In this document: positions 27,225 through 36,481 of the stretch, one piece after another
Position numbering within the stretch: position 1 is the stretch's first letter
Layout of the letters: every line of letters starts with the position of its first letter
Assembly: GCF_015056685.1 (NCBI RefSeq)
Contig: NZ_SVFW01000001.1
Coordinates: 124,001 to 188,000, forward strand
Length of the DNA stretch: 64,000 nt
Direction: 5' to 3'
Source of the DNA: Butyrivibrio sp.
GTDB taxonomy: Bacteria > Bacillota > Clostridia > Lachnospirales > Lachnospiraceae
Position numbers and translations under genes: made by a program
The notes under the pieces: generated by a model
Told to the model about the DNA's origin: nothing
Seen by the model: the letters and a program-made list of their open reading frames with translations, nothing else
The model's database searches: none

Positions 27225-28412
27225 TTAAAGCCTGCACTTAAAGTCTTCATAGCCGAATCGCTTTATTACATCAACGCTTCCATCCTCATGAAGAATATCT
27301 ATATCCGGCAAAGGCATTCCGTTAAAGGTATTGTTTTTAACCATGCTGTAAATTGCCATATCCTCAAACACTAACCTGTCTCCAATGTGCTTTGGCTCTT
27401 CAAAACTGTAGTCGCCAATTACATCCCCTGCAAGGCATGTTCTGGAAGATAATCTGTAAGTATAGTTCATCTCCCCTGGTTCCTCACCATCTCTAAGTGG
27501 CGGCCTATATGGCATCTCCAAAACGTCAGGCATATGGCAGGCTGCAGAAGTATCAAGAATAAGTACAGGTATCCTTTCAGTTTCTACAATATCCATGACA
27601 GTAGTCACAAGGTATCCTGCATCAAGCGCGATTGCCTCTCCCGGCTCAAGATAAACCTCTATTCCATAGGTCTGCCTGATTCTTTTTACAAGTCTGATAA
27701 GACCATCAACATCGTAATCTTCCCTTGTTATATGATGTCCACCACCAAGATTGATCCATTTGATCTTGCCACGTGTATCCTCATCAGATCTTTCAAGATT
27801 TTCCTGTACAGGACTTGGAAAGAATCTCTTAAACTCTTCTTCAACTTTTAAAAATGTGGTCTCTAAAGGCTCAAATCCCTGCTCGCAAAGTGTATGGAAA
27901 TGAAGGCCCTCAACACCTGAAGGTAGTCTTTCAGGCATATCCTTTAGCCTTATTCCAAGCCTTGATCCTTTTGCACAGGGATCATAGATCTCATGCTCCT
28001 CCTGAGTGCTGAACTCAGGGTTTATCCTAAGACCGACAGAGACCTTTCCTTCGGCAGTTTTTTTCTCCCACACAGGTCTGTGATGTTCAAGCTGATTAAG
28101 AGAATTAAAAACAATGTAATCACAAATATCACATAGTTCAACCATCTCTTCATCACCAAAAGCAGGTTCAAAAACATGATTCTCGCCCTGCATCTCTTCG
28201 TGAGCAAGCCTCGCCTCGAAAAGCCCCGAAGCTGTCGCACCAGTTAAATATTTTGATATCAATGGATATGTCTGATAGATAGAGTACGCCTTTTGAGCCA
28301 GGAGTATTTTAGCTCCTGACTCTTTTTGTACTCTGTCAAGAATTTCAAGATTCTCGCGTAATTTCTTTTCATCAATAACATACGCCGGCGTACGTATTTC
28401 AGATAGATTCAT
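27225..28412 (-). CDS. nspC: Carboxynorspermidine / carboxyspermidine decarboxylase
   Basis: 395 residues. It is a PLP enzyme of the alanine-racemase-fold decarboxylases. The PLP lysine is in ILLAQKAYS (about 42), HFHTLCEQ lies near 171, the phosphate-binding LGGGHHITR near 224, EPGEAI near 260, and the active-site Cys is in RTCLAGDVIGDY (about 318). It decarboxylates carboxyspermidine (or carboxynorspermidine) to spermidine (or norspermidine). It lies 41 bases after its biosynthetic partner, the carboxyspermidine dehydrogenase gene. With putrescine from AguB as input, spermidine is the likely product. Confidence 0.95.
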   Translation of the reverse strand: MNLSEIRTPAYVIDEKKLRENLEILDRVQKESGAKILLAQKAYSIYQTYPLISKYLTGATASGLFEARLAHEEMQGENHVFEPAFGDEEMVELCDICDYIVFNSLNQLEHHRPVWEKKTAEGKVSVGLRINPEFSTQEEHEIYDPCAKGSRLGIRLKDMPERLPSGVEGLHFHTLCEQGFEPLETTFLKVEEEFKRFFPSPVQENLERSDEDTRGKIKWINLGGGHHITREDYDVDGLIRLVKRIRQTYGIEVYLEPGEAIALDAGYLVTTVMDIVETERIPVLILDTSAACHMPDVLEMPYRPPLRDGEEPGEMNYTYRLSSRTCLAGDVIGDYSFEEPKHIGDRLVFEDMAIYSMVKNNTFNGMPLPDIDILHEDGSVDVIKRFGYEDFKCRL

Positions 28413-28453
28413 AATTTCCCCTCATCAATACAGCTATAAATATCAATCCCATA

Positions 28454-29716
28454 TCAGTCAACAAGCTGTGGATTCTCATCAACAACCCATGGAAGGCCAT
28501 ATTCGCCCAGCATATCCATGTATGGATCAGGATCAAACTCATCAGTTGTATATACACCTGGCTTCTTCCACTTACCACTAAGAACAAGTGCAGTTCCGAT
28601 CATAGCAGGAACACCTGTTGTGTAGCTGATTGCCTGACTGCCAAGTTCCTTATAGCACTCCTGATGGTCACATACGTTGTAGATATAAATTGTTCTCTCT
28701 TTTCCATCCTTAATTCCGCGGAATATACATCCGATGTTAGTCTTTCCGACTGTTCTAGGTCCAAGGCTTGCAGGATCAGGTAAAAGAGCTTTCAGGAACT
28801 GGATAGGCACAATCTCTTTGCCTTCGAAATTGATAGGACTTGTTGAAAGCATTCCAACATCCTCAAGGCAACGCATATGGTCAAGATAGCTCTGGCCAAA
28901 TGTCATAAAGAAACGAATTCTCTTAACCTCAGGGAAATTTTTACCAAGAGCTTCAATCTCTTCGTGGTGAAGGAGGTACATGTCTTTTTGTCCAACCTGT
29001 GGGAAGTCGTATACTCTCTTTATCTCCATAGGCTTTGTCTCAACCCAGTGGCCATCCTCCCAGTAGCTTCCATTTGCGCTTACTTCACGAAGATTGATCT
29101 CAGGATTGAAGTTTGTAGCAAAAGCATAACCATGATCGCCACCATTGCAGTCCAGGATATCAATAGTGTGGATCTCATCGAAATAGTGCTTTTTAGCATA
29201 AGCTGTAAATACACTTGTTACACCGGGATCAAAACCTGTTCCAAGAAGGCCTGTGATTCCGGCTTCCTTGAACTTGTCCATGTATGCCCACTGATAACTG
29301 TAATCAAAGTAAGCTGTAAAGCCCTTTTCCTTGCATCTCTTCTCATATGCAGCACGCCATACAGGCTCGTCTGTATCCTCAGGCTCATAGTTTGCTGTAT
29401 CGATGTAATCAACCTTGCACTCAAGACATGCATCCATGATAACAAGATCCTGATAAGGAAGTGCAACATTGAGCACAGCTTCAGGCTTGTACTCCTTAAT
29501 AAGTTTAATAACATCATTGACATCATCAGCATTTACAGTTGCTGTAGTAATCTTTACACTTGTTCCCTGCTTCTCAAGTTTTTCCTTAAGAGCATCACAT
29601 TTAGAAACAGTTCTGCTGGCAAGGCACATCTCTGTGAACACCTTGCTGTTCTGGCAGCATTTCTGGATTGCAACCTGTGCAACGCCGCCACATCCGATAA
29701 CCAATAATCTACTCAT
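28454..29716 (-). CDS. Carboxy(nor)spermidine dehydrogenase, saccharopine-dehydrogenase family
   Basis: 420 residues. An N-terminal Rossmann domain carries LLVIGCGGVAQVAIQKC (4-20) and ASRTVSKCDAL, followed by the saccharopine-dehydrogenase C-terminal domain with GLLGTGFDPGVTSVF (about 155). This clade condenses putrescine (or diaminopropane) with aspartate semialdehyde using NADPH, giving carboxyspermidine. Lysine-pathway saccharopine dehydrogenase is the alternative reading. The adjoining nspC gene makes the polyamine role much more likely. The gene is 35 bases downstream of speE. Confidence 0.94.
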   Translation of the reverse strand: MSRLLVIGCGGVAQVAIQKCCQNSKVFTEMCLASRTVSKCDALKEKLEKQGTSVKITTATVNADDVNDVIKLIKEYKPEAVLNVALPYQDLVIMDACLECKVDYIDTANYEPEDTDEPVWRAAYEKRCKEKGFTAYFDYSYQWAYMDKFKEAGITGLLGTGFDPGVTSVFTAYAKKHYFDEIHTIDILDCNGGDHGYAFATNFNPEINLREVSANGSYWEDGHWVETKPMEIKRVYDFPQVGQKDMYLLHHEEIEALGKNFPEVKRIRFFMTFGQSYLDHMRCLEDVGMLSTSPINFEGKEIVPIQFLKALLPDPASLGPRTVGKTNIGCIFRGIKDGKERTIYIYNVCDHQECYKELGSQAISYTTGVPAMIGTALVLSGKWKKPGVYTTDEFDPDPYMDMLGEYGLPWVVDENPQLVD

Positions 29717-29751
29717 CTATATACCCTCCGTTTTCTTCGCTTAAATCTATT

Positions 29752-30624
29752 TTACCTGCTCATGTCCTCTTCTTCCTGAAGAAGATCCTCTACATATTTA
29801 GGAAGCATGAATGCTCCCTTATGTAAGTGAGTTGTATAGTACCAGGTCTTAATGCCTCTCTCATCCCATCTGTCAGGATTAAAGTCCTTTAGAGGATGAT
29901 ATTTTTTGCTGGCAAATCCAAAGAGCCAGTATCCGGCAGGACATGTAGGAATGTGTGCCTGATAAACTCTGTTTATAGGGAATACTCTGTAAGCCTTTCT
30001 ATGCATGGCTCTGCAGCTTTCCTCGTCCTCATCATAGAAAGGACTTCCATGCTGATAAACCATGATTCCATCATCATGAAGCGCCTTGTAGCAGCTTCCA
30101 TAAAACTCTTTTGTGAAAAGACCTGCCTCATGTCCCAAAGGCTCTGTGGCATCATTTATTATGAGGTCATACATGTCTTCACATTTTCTGAGATATTTAA
30201 GGCCATCCTGATAGAAAATATGAACTCTGTCATCCTCAAGTCCTATAGCATTGTCAGGGAAATACTGTTTGCAAACATCCACAAACATGTTGTCAGGCTC
30301 AACTACATCTATAACCTTTATCTCATCATAATGGCAAAGCTCTCTGGCAACACCGCCGTCTCCGCCACCAAGTACAAGGACCCTCTGGACTTTAGGATGA
30401 ACTGCCATAGGCACATGAACGATCATCTCGTCATAAGTAAACTCATCCTTCTCTGAAAAGATAATATTTCCATCTGAGGTCAGGAATTTACCGAACTCAG
30501 GAGAATCAAAAACATCAATTCTCTGAAACTCACTTGTTCCTGAAAAAAGCTGCTTGGCAAGTCTTATGCTTATTTTGACATTGCCTGTATGCATATCACT
30601 AAACCAATAATCCATCTCGGCCAT
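29752..30624 (-). CDS. speE: Spermidine-synthase-family aminopropyltransferase
   Basis: 290 residues from the ATG at 30622-30624, preceded by AGGAGG; a longer frame lacks a ribosome site. Family motifs are present: YDEMIVHVPM (about 75), LGGGDGGVARELC (about 92), VVEPDNMF (about 113) and YDLIINDATEPLG (about 160). The last contains the catalytic Asp, in the position where many members have DSTDP. The enzyme normally transfers aminopropyl from decarboxylated S-adenosylmethionine. No speD gene is visible in the window although a carboxyspermidine route is encoded alongside, so its true product here is open. Confidence 0.92.
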   Translation of the reverse strand: MAEMDYWFSDMHTGNVKISIRLAKQLFSGTSEFQRIDVFDSPEFGKFLTSDGNIIFSEKDEFTYDEMIVHVPMAVHPKVQRVLVLGGGDGGVARELCHYDEIKVIDVVEPDNMFVDVCKQYFPDNAIGLEDDRVHIFYQDGLKYLRKCEDMYDLIINDATEPLGHEAGLFTKEFYGSCYKALHDDGIMVYQHGSPFYDEDEESCRAMHRKAYRVFPINRVYQAHIPTCPAGYWLFGFASKKYHPLKDFNPDRWDERGIKTWYYTTHLHKGAFMLPKYVEDLLQEEEDMSR

Positions 30625-30661
30625 GATTTTCCTCCTATATACTTCAGTTATTATCAAAAGG

Positions 30662-32110
30662 TTATTTCAGCACAAAGAGTTTAGATATATCTTCACTTTC
30701 AGGGCCTTGCATTGAGCAACCTTTTTCTCTTGCTGTCTTAATATAATCCAAAATGTCTGCTGTTATTACTTCTCCAGGAGAAAGAATCGGGATTCCCGGC
30801 GGGTAACACATAACAGACTCTGCGCTTATCCTGCCAACGCAGTTGTCGATTGGAAGCTGCTCTTTTTCTGCATAGAAGGCTTCCTGAGGAGTCGCCTTAA
30901 CAATAGGAGTTACATACTCTGCAGAGAAAAAGCTCTGTTCAGGCTTAGCATAAAGACGTCTTATATCTGCTAAAGCTCCGGCAAGACGCTCAATATCCTG
31001 AAGTCTGTCACCTATTGAAATATATGCCATGACATTGGAGAGATCACCAAACTCCATCTGAATGTCATACTCATCTCTTAAAAGGTCGTAAACCTCAATA
31101 CCGGTAAGACCTATGCTTCTGGTATTTACAACCAGTTTAGTCTCATCAAAATCAAAAATACTTCCGCCGTTTTTAAGCTCGTTGCCGTATGCATAGTAAC
31201 CACCGATGTCGTTGATCTCTTCTCTTGCATACTGAGCCATCTTTGTCACTTTTTCAAAGCTGCTATAGCCGTTAAGTGCAAGGTTTCTTCTGGAAATATC
31301 AAGGCTTCCAAGAAGAAGATAGCTGGCACTTGTGGTCTGAGTCAGATTAACTATGCGGCTTATATATCCTATATTAGCATCCTTTCCGCATAAAAGAATA
31401 GAACTCTGCGTAAGGCTTCCACCTGACTTATGCATACTGATGGCCGCCATATCAGCACCTGCAGCCATTGCATTAAGAGGAAGTCCCGGGCCAAAGTACA
31501 GATGTGTTCCGTGAGCTTCATCTACAAGAGCCTTCATGCCATTTTCATGTGCTAATTCTACAATTGCCTTAAGGTCTGAGCAAATTCCATAATAAGAAGG
31601 GTTGTTGATAAGAATTGCCTTTGCATCCGGATTCTCTTTTACAGCTCTTTTAACATCTGCTATTTCCATTCCCAAAGGAATACCGAGTTTAGTATCAACC
31701 TTAGGATCAATATATACAGGAACTGCGCCACAAAGTATAAGGGCATTGATCGCGCTCTTGTGAACGTTTCTGGGCATAATGATCTTTTCACCCATTTTAA
31801 CATTAGAAAGAACCATTGCCTGAACTGCGCTTGTAGTACCGTTGACCATCATAAATGCATGCGCAGCTCCGAATGCATCAGCCATAAGCTCTTCAGCTTC
31901 CTTAATAACAGATACCGGGTGACAAAGATTATCCAGAGGCTTCATGGAATTCACATCGATTCCGACACACCTCTCACCAAGAAAACTAACCAGCTCAGCG
32001 TTTCCTCTTCCCCTTTTGTGTCCCGGAACATCAAATGGAACCACACGCTGCTTTCTAAATCTCTCAAGCGCTTCGTATATAGGCGCTCTTTTCTGCCTCT
32101 CAAGATCCAA
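30662..32110 (-). CDS. speA: Arginine decarboxylase, fold-I (Orn/Lys/Arg decarboxylase family), TTG start
   Basis: 482 residues, matching the short Gram-positive SpeA/Cad type. Motifs are DVPGHKRG (about 27), VNGTTSAVQAM (about 90), VDEAHGTH (about 198) and the PLP lysine in ISMHKSGGSLTQ (about 228). The start is TTG at 32108-32110 with GGGAGG eight bases upstream; an out-of-frame ATG nearby leads at once to a stop. It should convert arginine to agmatine, which AguA and AguB then turn into putrescine. Lysine or ornithine as substrate cannot be excluded from sequence, but the operon favours arginine. Confidence 0.93.
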   Translation of the reverse strand: MDLERQKRAPIYEALERFRKQRVVPFDVPGHKRGRGNAELVSFLGERCVGIDVNSMKPLDNLCHPVSVIKEAEELMADAFGAAHAFMMVNGTTSAVQAMVLSNVKMGEKIIMPRNVHKSAINALILCGAVPVYIDPKVDTKLGIPLGMEIADVKRAVKENPDAKAILINNPSYYGICSDLKAIVELAHENGMKALVDEAHGTHLYFGPGLPLNAMAAGADMAAISMHKSGGSLTQSSILLCGKDANIGYISRIVNLTQTTSASYLLLGSLDISRRNLALNGYSSFEKVTKMAQYAREEINDIGGYYAYGNELKNGGSIFDFDETKLVVNTRSIGLTGIEVYDLLRDEYDIQMEFGDLSNVMAYISIGDRLQDIERLAGALADIRRLYAKPEQSFFSAEYVTPIVKATPQEAFYAEKEQLPIDNCVGRISAESVMCYPPGIPILSPGEVITADILDYIKTAREKGCSMQGPESEDISKLFVLK

Positions 32111-32155
32111 CTACATACCCTCCCAAAATATCTTAAACATGCGAAAAGGAGTAGC

Positions 32156-32172
32156 ACGTTCCAAAGGAACGT
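32156..32172. promoter_or_regulatory. Inverted repeat in the speA leader
   Basis: ACGTTCC-AAA-GGAACGT is a perfect 7-bp inverted repeat with a 3-base centre, 46 bases upstream of the speA start codon. It could be an operator or a small leader hairpin. Confidence 0.5.
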
Positions 32173-32248
32173 ACAACCCCTTGTTTTATCAAATTACACA
32201 GTAATGTAATAATACTATATAATGCCGATTTTCGCTATATTTTTTAAA

Positions 32249-33160
32249 TTATTTCACAATTTCTTTAAGAGAGCCGGCAAGACCTGCAATTCCTTGAATA
32301 TTGGAAGGTACAATGATCTTTGTAGCCTGGCCGTCAGCAGCCTTTTCAAATGCTTCAAGACTCTTGAGAGTAAGAACTGATTCATCTGCCCCGGCAGACT
32401 TAAGCATGCTGATACCATCCGCATTAGCCTTCTGAATGCTTCTGATAGCTTCAGCCTGACCTTCAGCTTCTCTGATTCTCTTTTCCTTCTCAGCTTCAGC
32501 TCTAAGGATCGTAGCCTGCTTATCAGCTTCGGCCTGGAGGATCTTACTCTGCTTCTCACCTTCTGCAACTGTGATCTGAGACTGCTTTTCACCTTCAGCA
32601 AAAAGAATTTTTTCTCTCTTCTCACGTTCAGCCTTCATCTGTTTCTCCATTGCATCTCTGATCTGCTCAGGAGGATTGATGTTCTTAAGCTCAACTCTTG
32701 TAATCTTTATTCCCCAAGGATCTGTTGCGATATCAAGCGCATCCTGCATCTGTGCATTGATCTGATCACGGGAAGTAAGTGTTTCATCAAGTGTAAGTGA
32801 TCCGATAACATTACGAAGTGTTGTTGCTGTAAGATTTTCAATGGCTCCGATAGGATTTCTTACACCGTAAGCATAGGCCATAGGATCTGAAATTCTGAAG
32901 AAAACAATTGAGTCAATCTGCATTGTTACGTTGTCCTGTGTAATAACAGGCTGAGGTGGGAAATCGCAATACTGCTCTTTAAGATCAACCTGACGGGCAA
33001 CTCTGTCGATAAAAGGAACTTTGATATGAAGACCAACATCCCACGTCTCCTTGTATGCTCCAAGTCTTTCAACTACGAAAGAATGCGCCTGTGGAACAAC
33101 CCTGATATTGGTTGCGATAAGCGCAATAATAAGAATAACTAAAATAATTACTGCTATCAT
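32249..33160 (-). CDS. SPFH/Band-7 stomatin-like membrane protein (QmcA-like)
   Basis: 303 residues from the ATG at 33158-33160, chosen for AAAGGAGG upstream. An N-terminal membrane helix (about 2-20) is followed by an SPFH domain (about 22-190; VVPQAHSFVVERLG, TLDETLTSRDQIN). A long Ala/Glu/Lys-rich coiled coil (about 190-265; repeated EGEKQ units) comes next. Such proteins form ring-like scaffolds in membrane microdomains and often pair with NfeD proteins. An NfeD gene lies two genes upstream on the same strand, separated by a DUF362 gene. Confidence 0.93.
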   Translation of the reverse strand: MIAVIILVILIIALIATNIRVVPQAHSFVVERLGAYKETWDVGLHIKVPFIDRVARQVDLKEQYCDFPPQPVITQDNVTMQIDSIVFFRISDPMAYAYGVRNPIGAIENLTATTLRNVIGSLTLDETLTSRDQINAQMQDALDIATDPWGIKITRVELKNINPPEQIRDAMEKQMKAEREKREKILFAEGEKQSQITVAEGEKQSKILQAEADKQATILRAEAEKEKRIREAEGQAEAIRSIQKANADGISMLKSAGADESVLTLKSLEAFEKAADGQATKIIVPSNIQGIAGLAGSLKEIVK

Positions 33161-33208
33161 TTTTCCTCCTTTTGTCATGTTAAAAAAACATGCCCCAACA
33201 TTTAATTT

Positions 33209-34105
33209 TTAATCTATAGAAATGAGCTCATACTCTTTTACGCCAAATCCCATTTCTGCGGCAGCATCAATCGTATGTTCTCCGTTTCTCGTTTGTACTC
33301 TCTCAAGGAAATGATCTCTTCCCGGATCGTCTGATTTATAAACAAGATCCATGCAAGCCCTGTCGATAGCGATCGGGTCTGTCGAAATCAGGATTCCAAC
33401 ATCAGCCATACAAGGATCTTCAGCAACTGCGCAGCAGTCACAGTCAACAGACATATTCTTCATTACATTCACAAAGACCATATTTCCTTTAAAGTGCTCT
33501 ACTACAGCAGATGCAGCCTCTGCCATAGACTCAAGAAAATCGTCCTGGGCAGCATGATTATCCCATACAATAGCCTGATCATCAGTCTTTGTAAGTTTTC
33601 CGCCCGAATGAATATTTACTTTTCCAGCAGTTGATGCACAACCTATAGAAAGCTGTTTTAACGCACCGCCGTATCCGCCCATTGGATGTCCCTTGAAATG
33701 TGACAGCACAAGCATTGAATCATAGTTAAGAAGATTCTTGCCCACGATATCATTTTTCAAATGGTTAGCATGAGTGATGGGAAGTACAGCATCTGGTCCC
33801 TCAGCATCCATAAGATCAACTACAAAGAAATCATTCCAGCCATGCTTTTTAATAAGTTTCACATGTTTTTCTGTGCTGTTACGTTCGCCATCATAGGCAG
33901 TATTACACTCAACGACAGTGCCTCCAACATGTTCAACCATAGGTTTCCAAAACTCAGGCTTCAGATAATTCTGATTGCCATCTTCACCGGAATGAACCTT
34001 AACTGCAATCTTACCTGTAAGCTTCTTGCCAAGAGTATCATACATCTTAACAACCTGCTGGGGTGTAATGTTTCTGGTAAAATAAACCTTCGATACTGAA
34101 CCCAT
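33209..34105 (-). CDS. DUF362 domain protein, between NfeD and SPFH genes
   Basis: 298 residues. It matches the DUF362 pattern: KVHSGEDGNQNYLKPEF (about 36), VLSHFKGHPMGGYGGALKQLSIGCASTAGK seen in separate short blocks (about 133-162), and a Cys cluster DCDCCAVAEDPC (about 218-229) followed by GILISTDPIAIDRACMD. DUF362 proteins are often fused to ferredoxin domains; this one has no 4Fe-4S ferredoxin tail but keeps the Cys cluster. Its ATG is one base after the NfeD stop, so it belongs to the NfeD-SPFH unit. Biochemical function is unknown. Confidence 0.88.
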   Translation of the reverse strand: MGSVSKVYFTRNITPQQVVKMYDTLGKKLTGKIAVKVHSGEDGNQNYLKPEFWKPMVEHVGGTVVECNTAYDGERNSTEKHVKLIKKHGWNDFFVVDLMDAEGPDAVLPITHANHLKNDIVGKNLLNYDSMLVLSHFKGHPMGGYGGALKQLSIGCASTAGKVNIHSGGKLTKTDDQAIVWDNHAAQDDFLESMAEAASAVVEHFKGNMVFVNVMKNMSVDCDCCAVAEDPCMADVGILISTDPIAIDRACMDLVYKSDDPGRDHFLERVQTRNGEHTIDAAAEMGFGVKEYELISID

Positions 34106-34106
34106 A

Positions 34107-34556
34107 TCATTGCCCTCCTGCTTCTTTTTTCTTAACTATAAGTTTTGCTCCTTCAACCTTTACTACTTCAATCTCTTCACCTGCAGCTATAACTGAATCG
34201 TCGTCGCTTACAACTATCCAGGTTGTACCATCAAGATCTGCCTTTCCGCTCATCTTAAGGTTATCAATCTCAGTCTTAGCAATAAGTGTTCTTCCAACAA
34301 GTGAATCGACATTAGTTTTAATTGTTTTACTATTCAGATATTTAGTTGCTAAAGGCCTTGTAAATAAAAGAGAAACCGCTGATACGACAATAAAAACAAT
34401 TATCTGAAAAAGAACCGGAGCATTAAACAATGCCGTGATCATAGCCACAACAGCTCCAAATACAAACCATATACTAAAAATGCTGGTGGTAATAAGTTCA
34501 AGAACGCCAAAGACTATAGCTGCAATCAGCCAGACAATTTGCATTGATATATCCAT
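34107..34556 (-). CDS. NfeD-family membrane protein
   Basis: 149 residues, the short NfeD type. Three hydrophobic segments lie in about 5-75, followed by an OB-fold-like domain (about 85-145) with LVGRTLIAKTEID and GTTWIVVSDDD. AAGGAGGGG stands before the ATG. NfeD proteins accompany SPFH/stomatin proteins, and one lies 946 bases downstream here. Its stop codon is followed almost immediately by the DUF362 gene. A membrane-microdomain role is inferred from the pairing. Confidence 0.92.
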   Translation of the reverse strand: MDISMQIVWLIAAIVFGVLELITTSIFSIWFVFGAVVAMITALFNAPVLFQIIVFIVVSAVSLLFTRPLATKYLNSKTIKTNVDSLVGRTLIAKTEIDNLKMSGKADLDGTTWIVVSDDDSVIAAGEEIEVVKVEGAKLIVKKKEAGGQ

Positions 34557-34680
34557 AACTCCCCTCCTTATGTTTTATAATATGAGTATAGCAGATTTTT
34601 AGTGGTTTTATACACAATAAATGCGCAAAATAAAGGGGGTATTTTTTGCAGGGATGGAAAAATGTGCAGCGCACATATAA

Positions 34681-34735
34681 CAATAGAAAAACCACGGAAT
34701 ACCAAGTAAACTTGGTTCCGTGGTTTTCTCTATTG
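34681..34735. terminator. Long bidirectional hairpin after groEL
   Basis: An inverted repeat spans 34681-34706 and 34711-34735 with loop TAAA and one bulged base (core AACCACGGAA / TTCCGTGGTT and ACCAAG / CTTGGT). It is the likely terminator of groES-groEL. A smaller hairpin, ACCGCT-AA-AGCGGT, lies at 34738-34751. Confidence 0.75.
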
Positions 34736-34785
34736 TTACCGCTAAAGCGGTTTTGATTATGTATTGGAGTTTGGCTCGTTATCGC

Positions 34786-36411
34786 TCACATGCCCATTCC
34801 CATTCCTGCGCCGCCTGCTGGCATTGGAGGAACTGGCTCTTTGATTGTAGCTACAGCTGCTTCTGTTGTAAGGAAGCTTGATGCTACAGATGTAGCATTC
34901 TGAAGAGCTGATCTTGTAACCTTGGCAGGATCGATGATTCCGTCCTTAACCATATCTACATACTCTTCTGTGTATGCGTTGAAGCCGATACCCTGCTTAG
35001 ACTCTTTAACCTTGTTAACGATAACTGATCCGTCAAGACCTGCATTGTTAGCAATGTGGTAAAGAGGAGCTTCAAGTGCCTTAAGAACTACCTTTGCACC
35101 TGTCTTCTCATCACCTTCAAGTGAATCAGCAAGTTTAGCAACTTCCTTAGATGCATGGATGTATGCGCTACCACCACCAAAGATGATGCCTTCTTCAACG
35201 GCTGCTCTTGTAGCGTTAAGAGCATCTTCCATTCTGTACTTAGCTTCTTTCATCTCTGTCTCTGTAGCAGCACCAACTCTGATAACTGCAACACCACCAG
35301 CGAGCTTAGCAAGTCTCTCCTGAAGTTTTTCCTTATCGAAATCAGATGTTGTCTCTTCGATCTGCTTCTTGATCTGAGATACTCTTGACTTGATGTCATC
35401 CTTGTTTCCAAGACCATCAACGATTGTTGTCTTCTCTTTTTCAACCTTGATGCTCTTTGCTCTACCAAGGTCATCCATTGTTGTATCCTTAAGCTCAAGG
35501 CCAAGATCTGAAGAAATAACCTTACCACCTGTAAGGATAGCGATATCTTCAAGCATAGCCTTTCTGCGATCACCATATCCAGGAGCCTTAACAGCTACTA
35601 CATTGAATGTTCCACGGAGCTTGTTAACGATAAGAGTTGTAAGAGCCTCACCATCAACATCCTCAGCGATGATAAGAAGCTTAGAACCAGTCTTAACGAT
35701 CTGCTCAAGAAGTGGAAGAATATCCTGAATATTTGAAATCTTTTTATCTGTAATGAGGATGTATGGATCTTCAAGTGTTGCTTCCATCTTATCCATATCT
35801 GTTGCCATGTAAGCTGAGATATATCCTCTGTCGAACTGCATACCTTCTACAAGGTCAAGCTCTGTCTGCATTGTCTTGGACTCTTCGATTGTGATAACAC
35901 CATCGTTAGAAACCTTTTCCATTGCATCTGCGATCATCTGTCCTACTTCATCATCTCCTGATGAAACAGCAGCAACTCTCATGATCTGCTCTTTTCCTTT
36001 AACCTTTGTAGCCATCTTGCTGATAGATGCAACTGCTGCATCAGTAGCCTTCTTCATACCTTTACGAAGAACGATTGGGTTAGCACCTGCAGCGAGGTTC
36101 TTAACACCTTCATTGATCATAGCCTGTGCAAGAACTGTAGCTGTTGTTGTACCATCACCTGCTACATCATTTGTCTTTGTAGCAACTTCTTTTACGAGCT
36201 GAGCGCCCATGTTCTCATATGCATCTTCAAGCTCGATCTCTTTTGCAATTGTAACACCATCGTTTGTGATTGTAGGTGCACCATAGCTCTTATCAAGAAC
36301 TACGTTTCTTCCCTTAGGTCCGATTGTTACTCTAACTGTATCTGCAAGCTTATTAACGCCTTCTACCATAGCTGTGCGGGCGTCTGCGCCGTACTTAATT
36401 GTCTTAGCCAT
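34786..36411 (-). CDS. groEL: Chaperonin GroEL (60 kDa)
   Basis: 541 residues from the ATG at 36409-36411 (TTGGAGG upstream), the normal length. Signature blocks are VTIGPKGRNVVLDK (about 29), NDGVTIAKEIEL, AGDGTTTATVLAQ (about 86) and AAVEEGIIFGGG (about 404). It ends in a Gly-Met-rich tail (GGAGMGMGM), typical of GroEL. It forms the double-ring folding chamber with GroES. The operon is controlled by the CIRCE operator upstream of groES. Confidence 0.99.
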   Translation of the reverse strand: MAKTIKYGADARTAMVEGVNKLADTVRVTIGPKGRNVVLDKSYGAPTITNDGVTIAKEIELEDAYENMGAQLVKEVATKTNDVAGDGTTTATVLAQAMINEGVKNLAAGANPIVLRKGMKKATDAAVASISKMATKVKGKEQIMRVAAVSSGDDEVGQMIADAMEKVSNDGVITIEESKTMQTELDLVEGMQFDRGYISAYMATDMDKMEATLEDPYILITDKKISNIQDILPLLEQIVKTGSKLLIIAEDVDGEALTTLIVNKLRGTFNVVAVKAPGYGDRRKAMLEDIAILTGGKVISSDLGLELKDTTMDDLGRAKSIKVEKEKTTIVDGLGNKDDIKSRVSQIKKQIEETTSDFDKEKLQERLAKLAGGVAVIRVGAATETEMKEAKYRMEDALNATRAAVEEGIIFGGGSAYIHASKEVAKLADSLEGDEKTGAKVVLKALEAPLYHIANNAGLDGSVIVNKVKESKQGIGFNAYTEEYVDMVKDGIIDPAKVTRSALQNATSVASSFLTTEAAVATIKEPVPPMPAGGAGMGMGM

Positions 36412-36481
36412 TTTGTTTTCCTCCAAAGTATTATATTAAAAACTTAATCCGGATCATACGACCTTTGATAAAGTCTCTGGA

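Noticed and set aside
28877..29707. A 276-codon plus-strand frame opposite carboxyspermidine dehydrogenase
   Set aside because: It is a shadow of a secure gene, Cys/Ile-rich without domain pattern and without a ribosome site.
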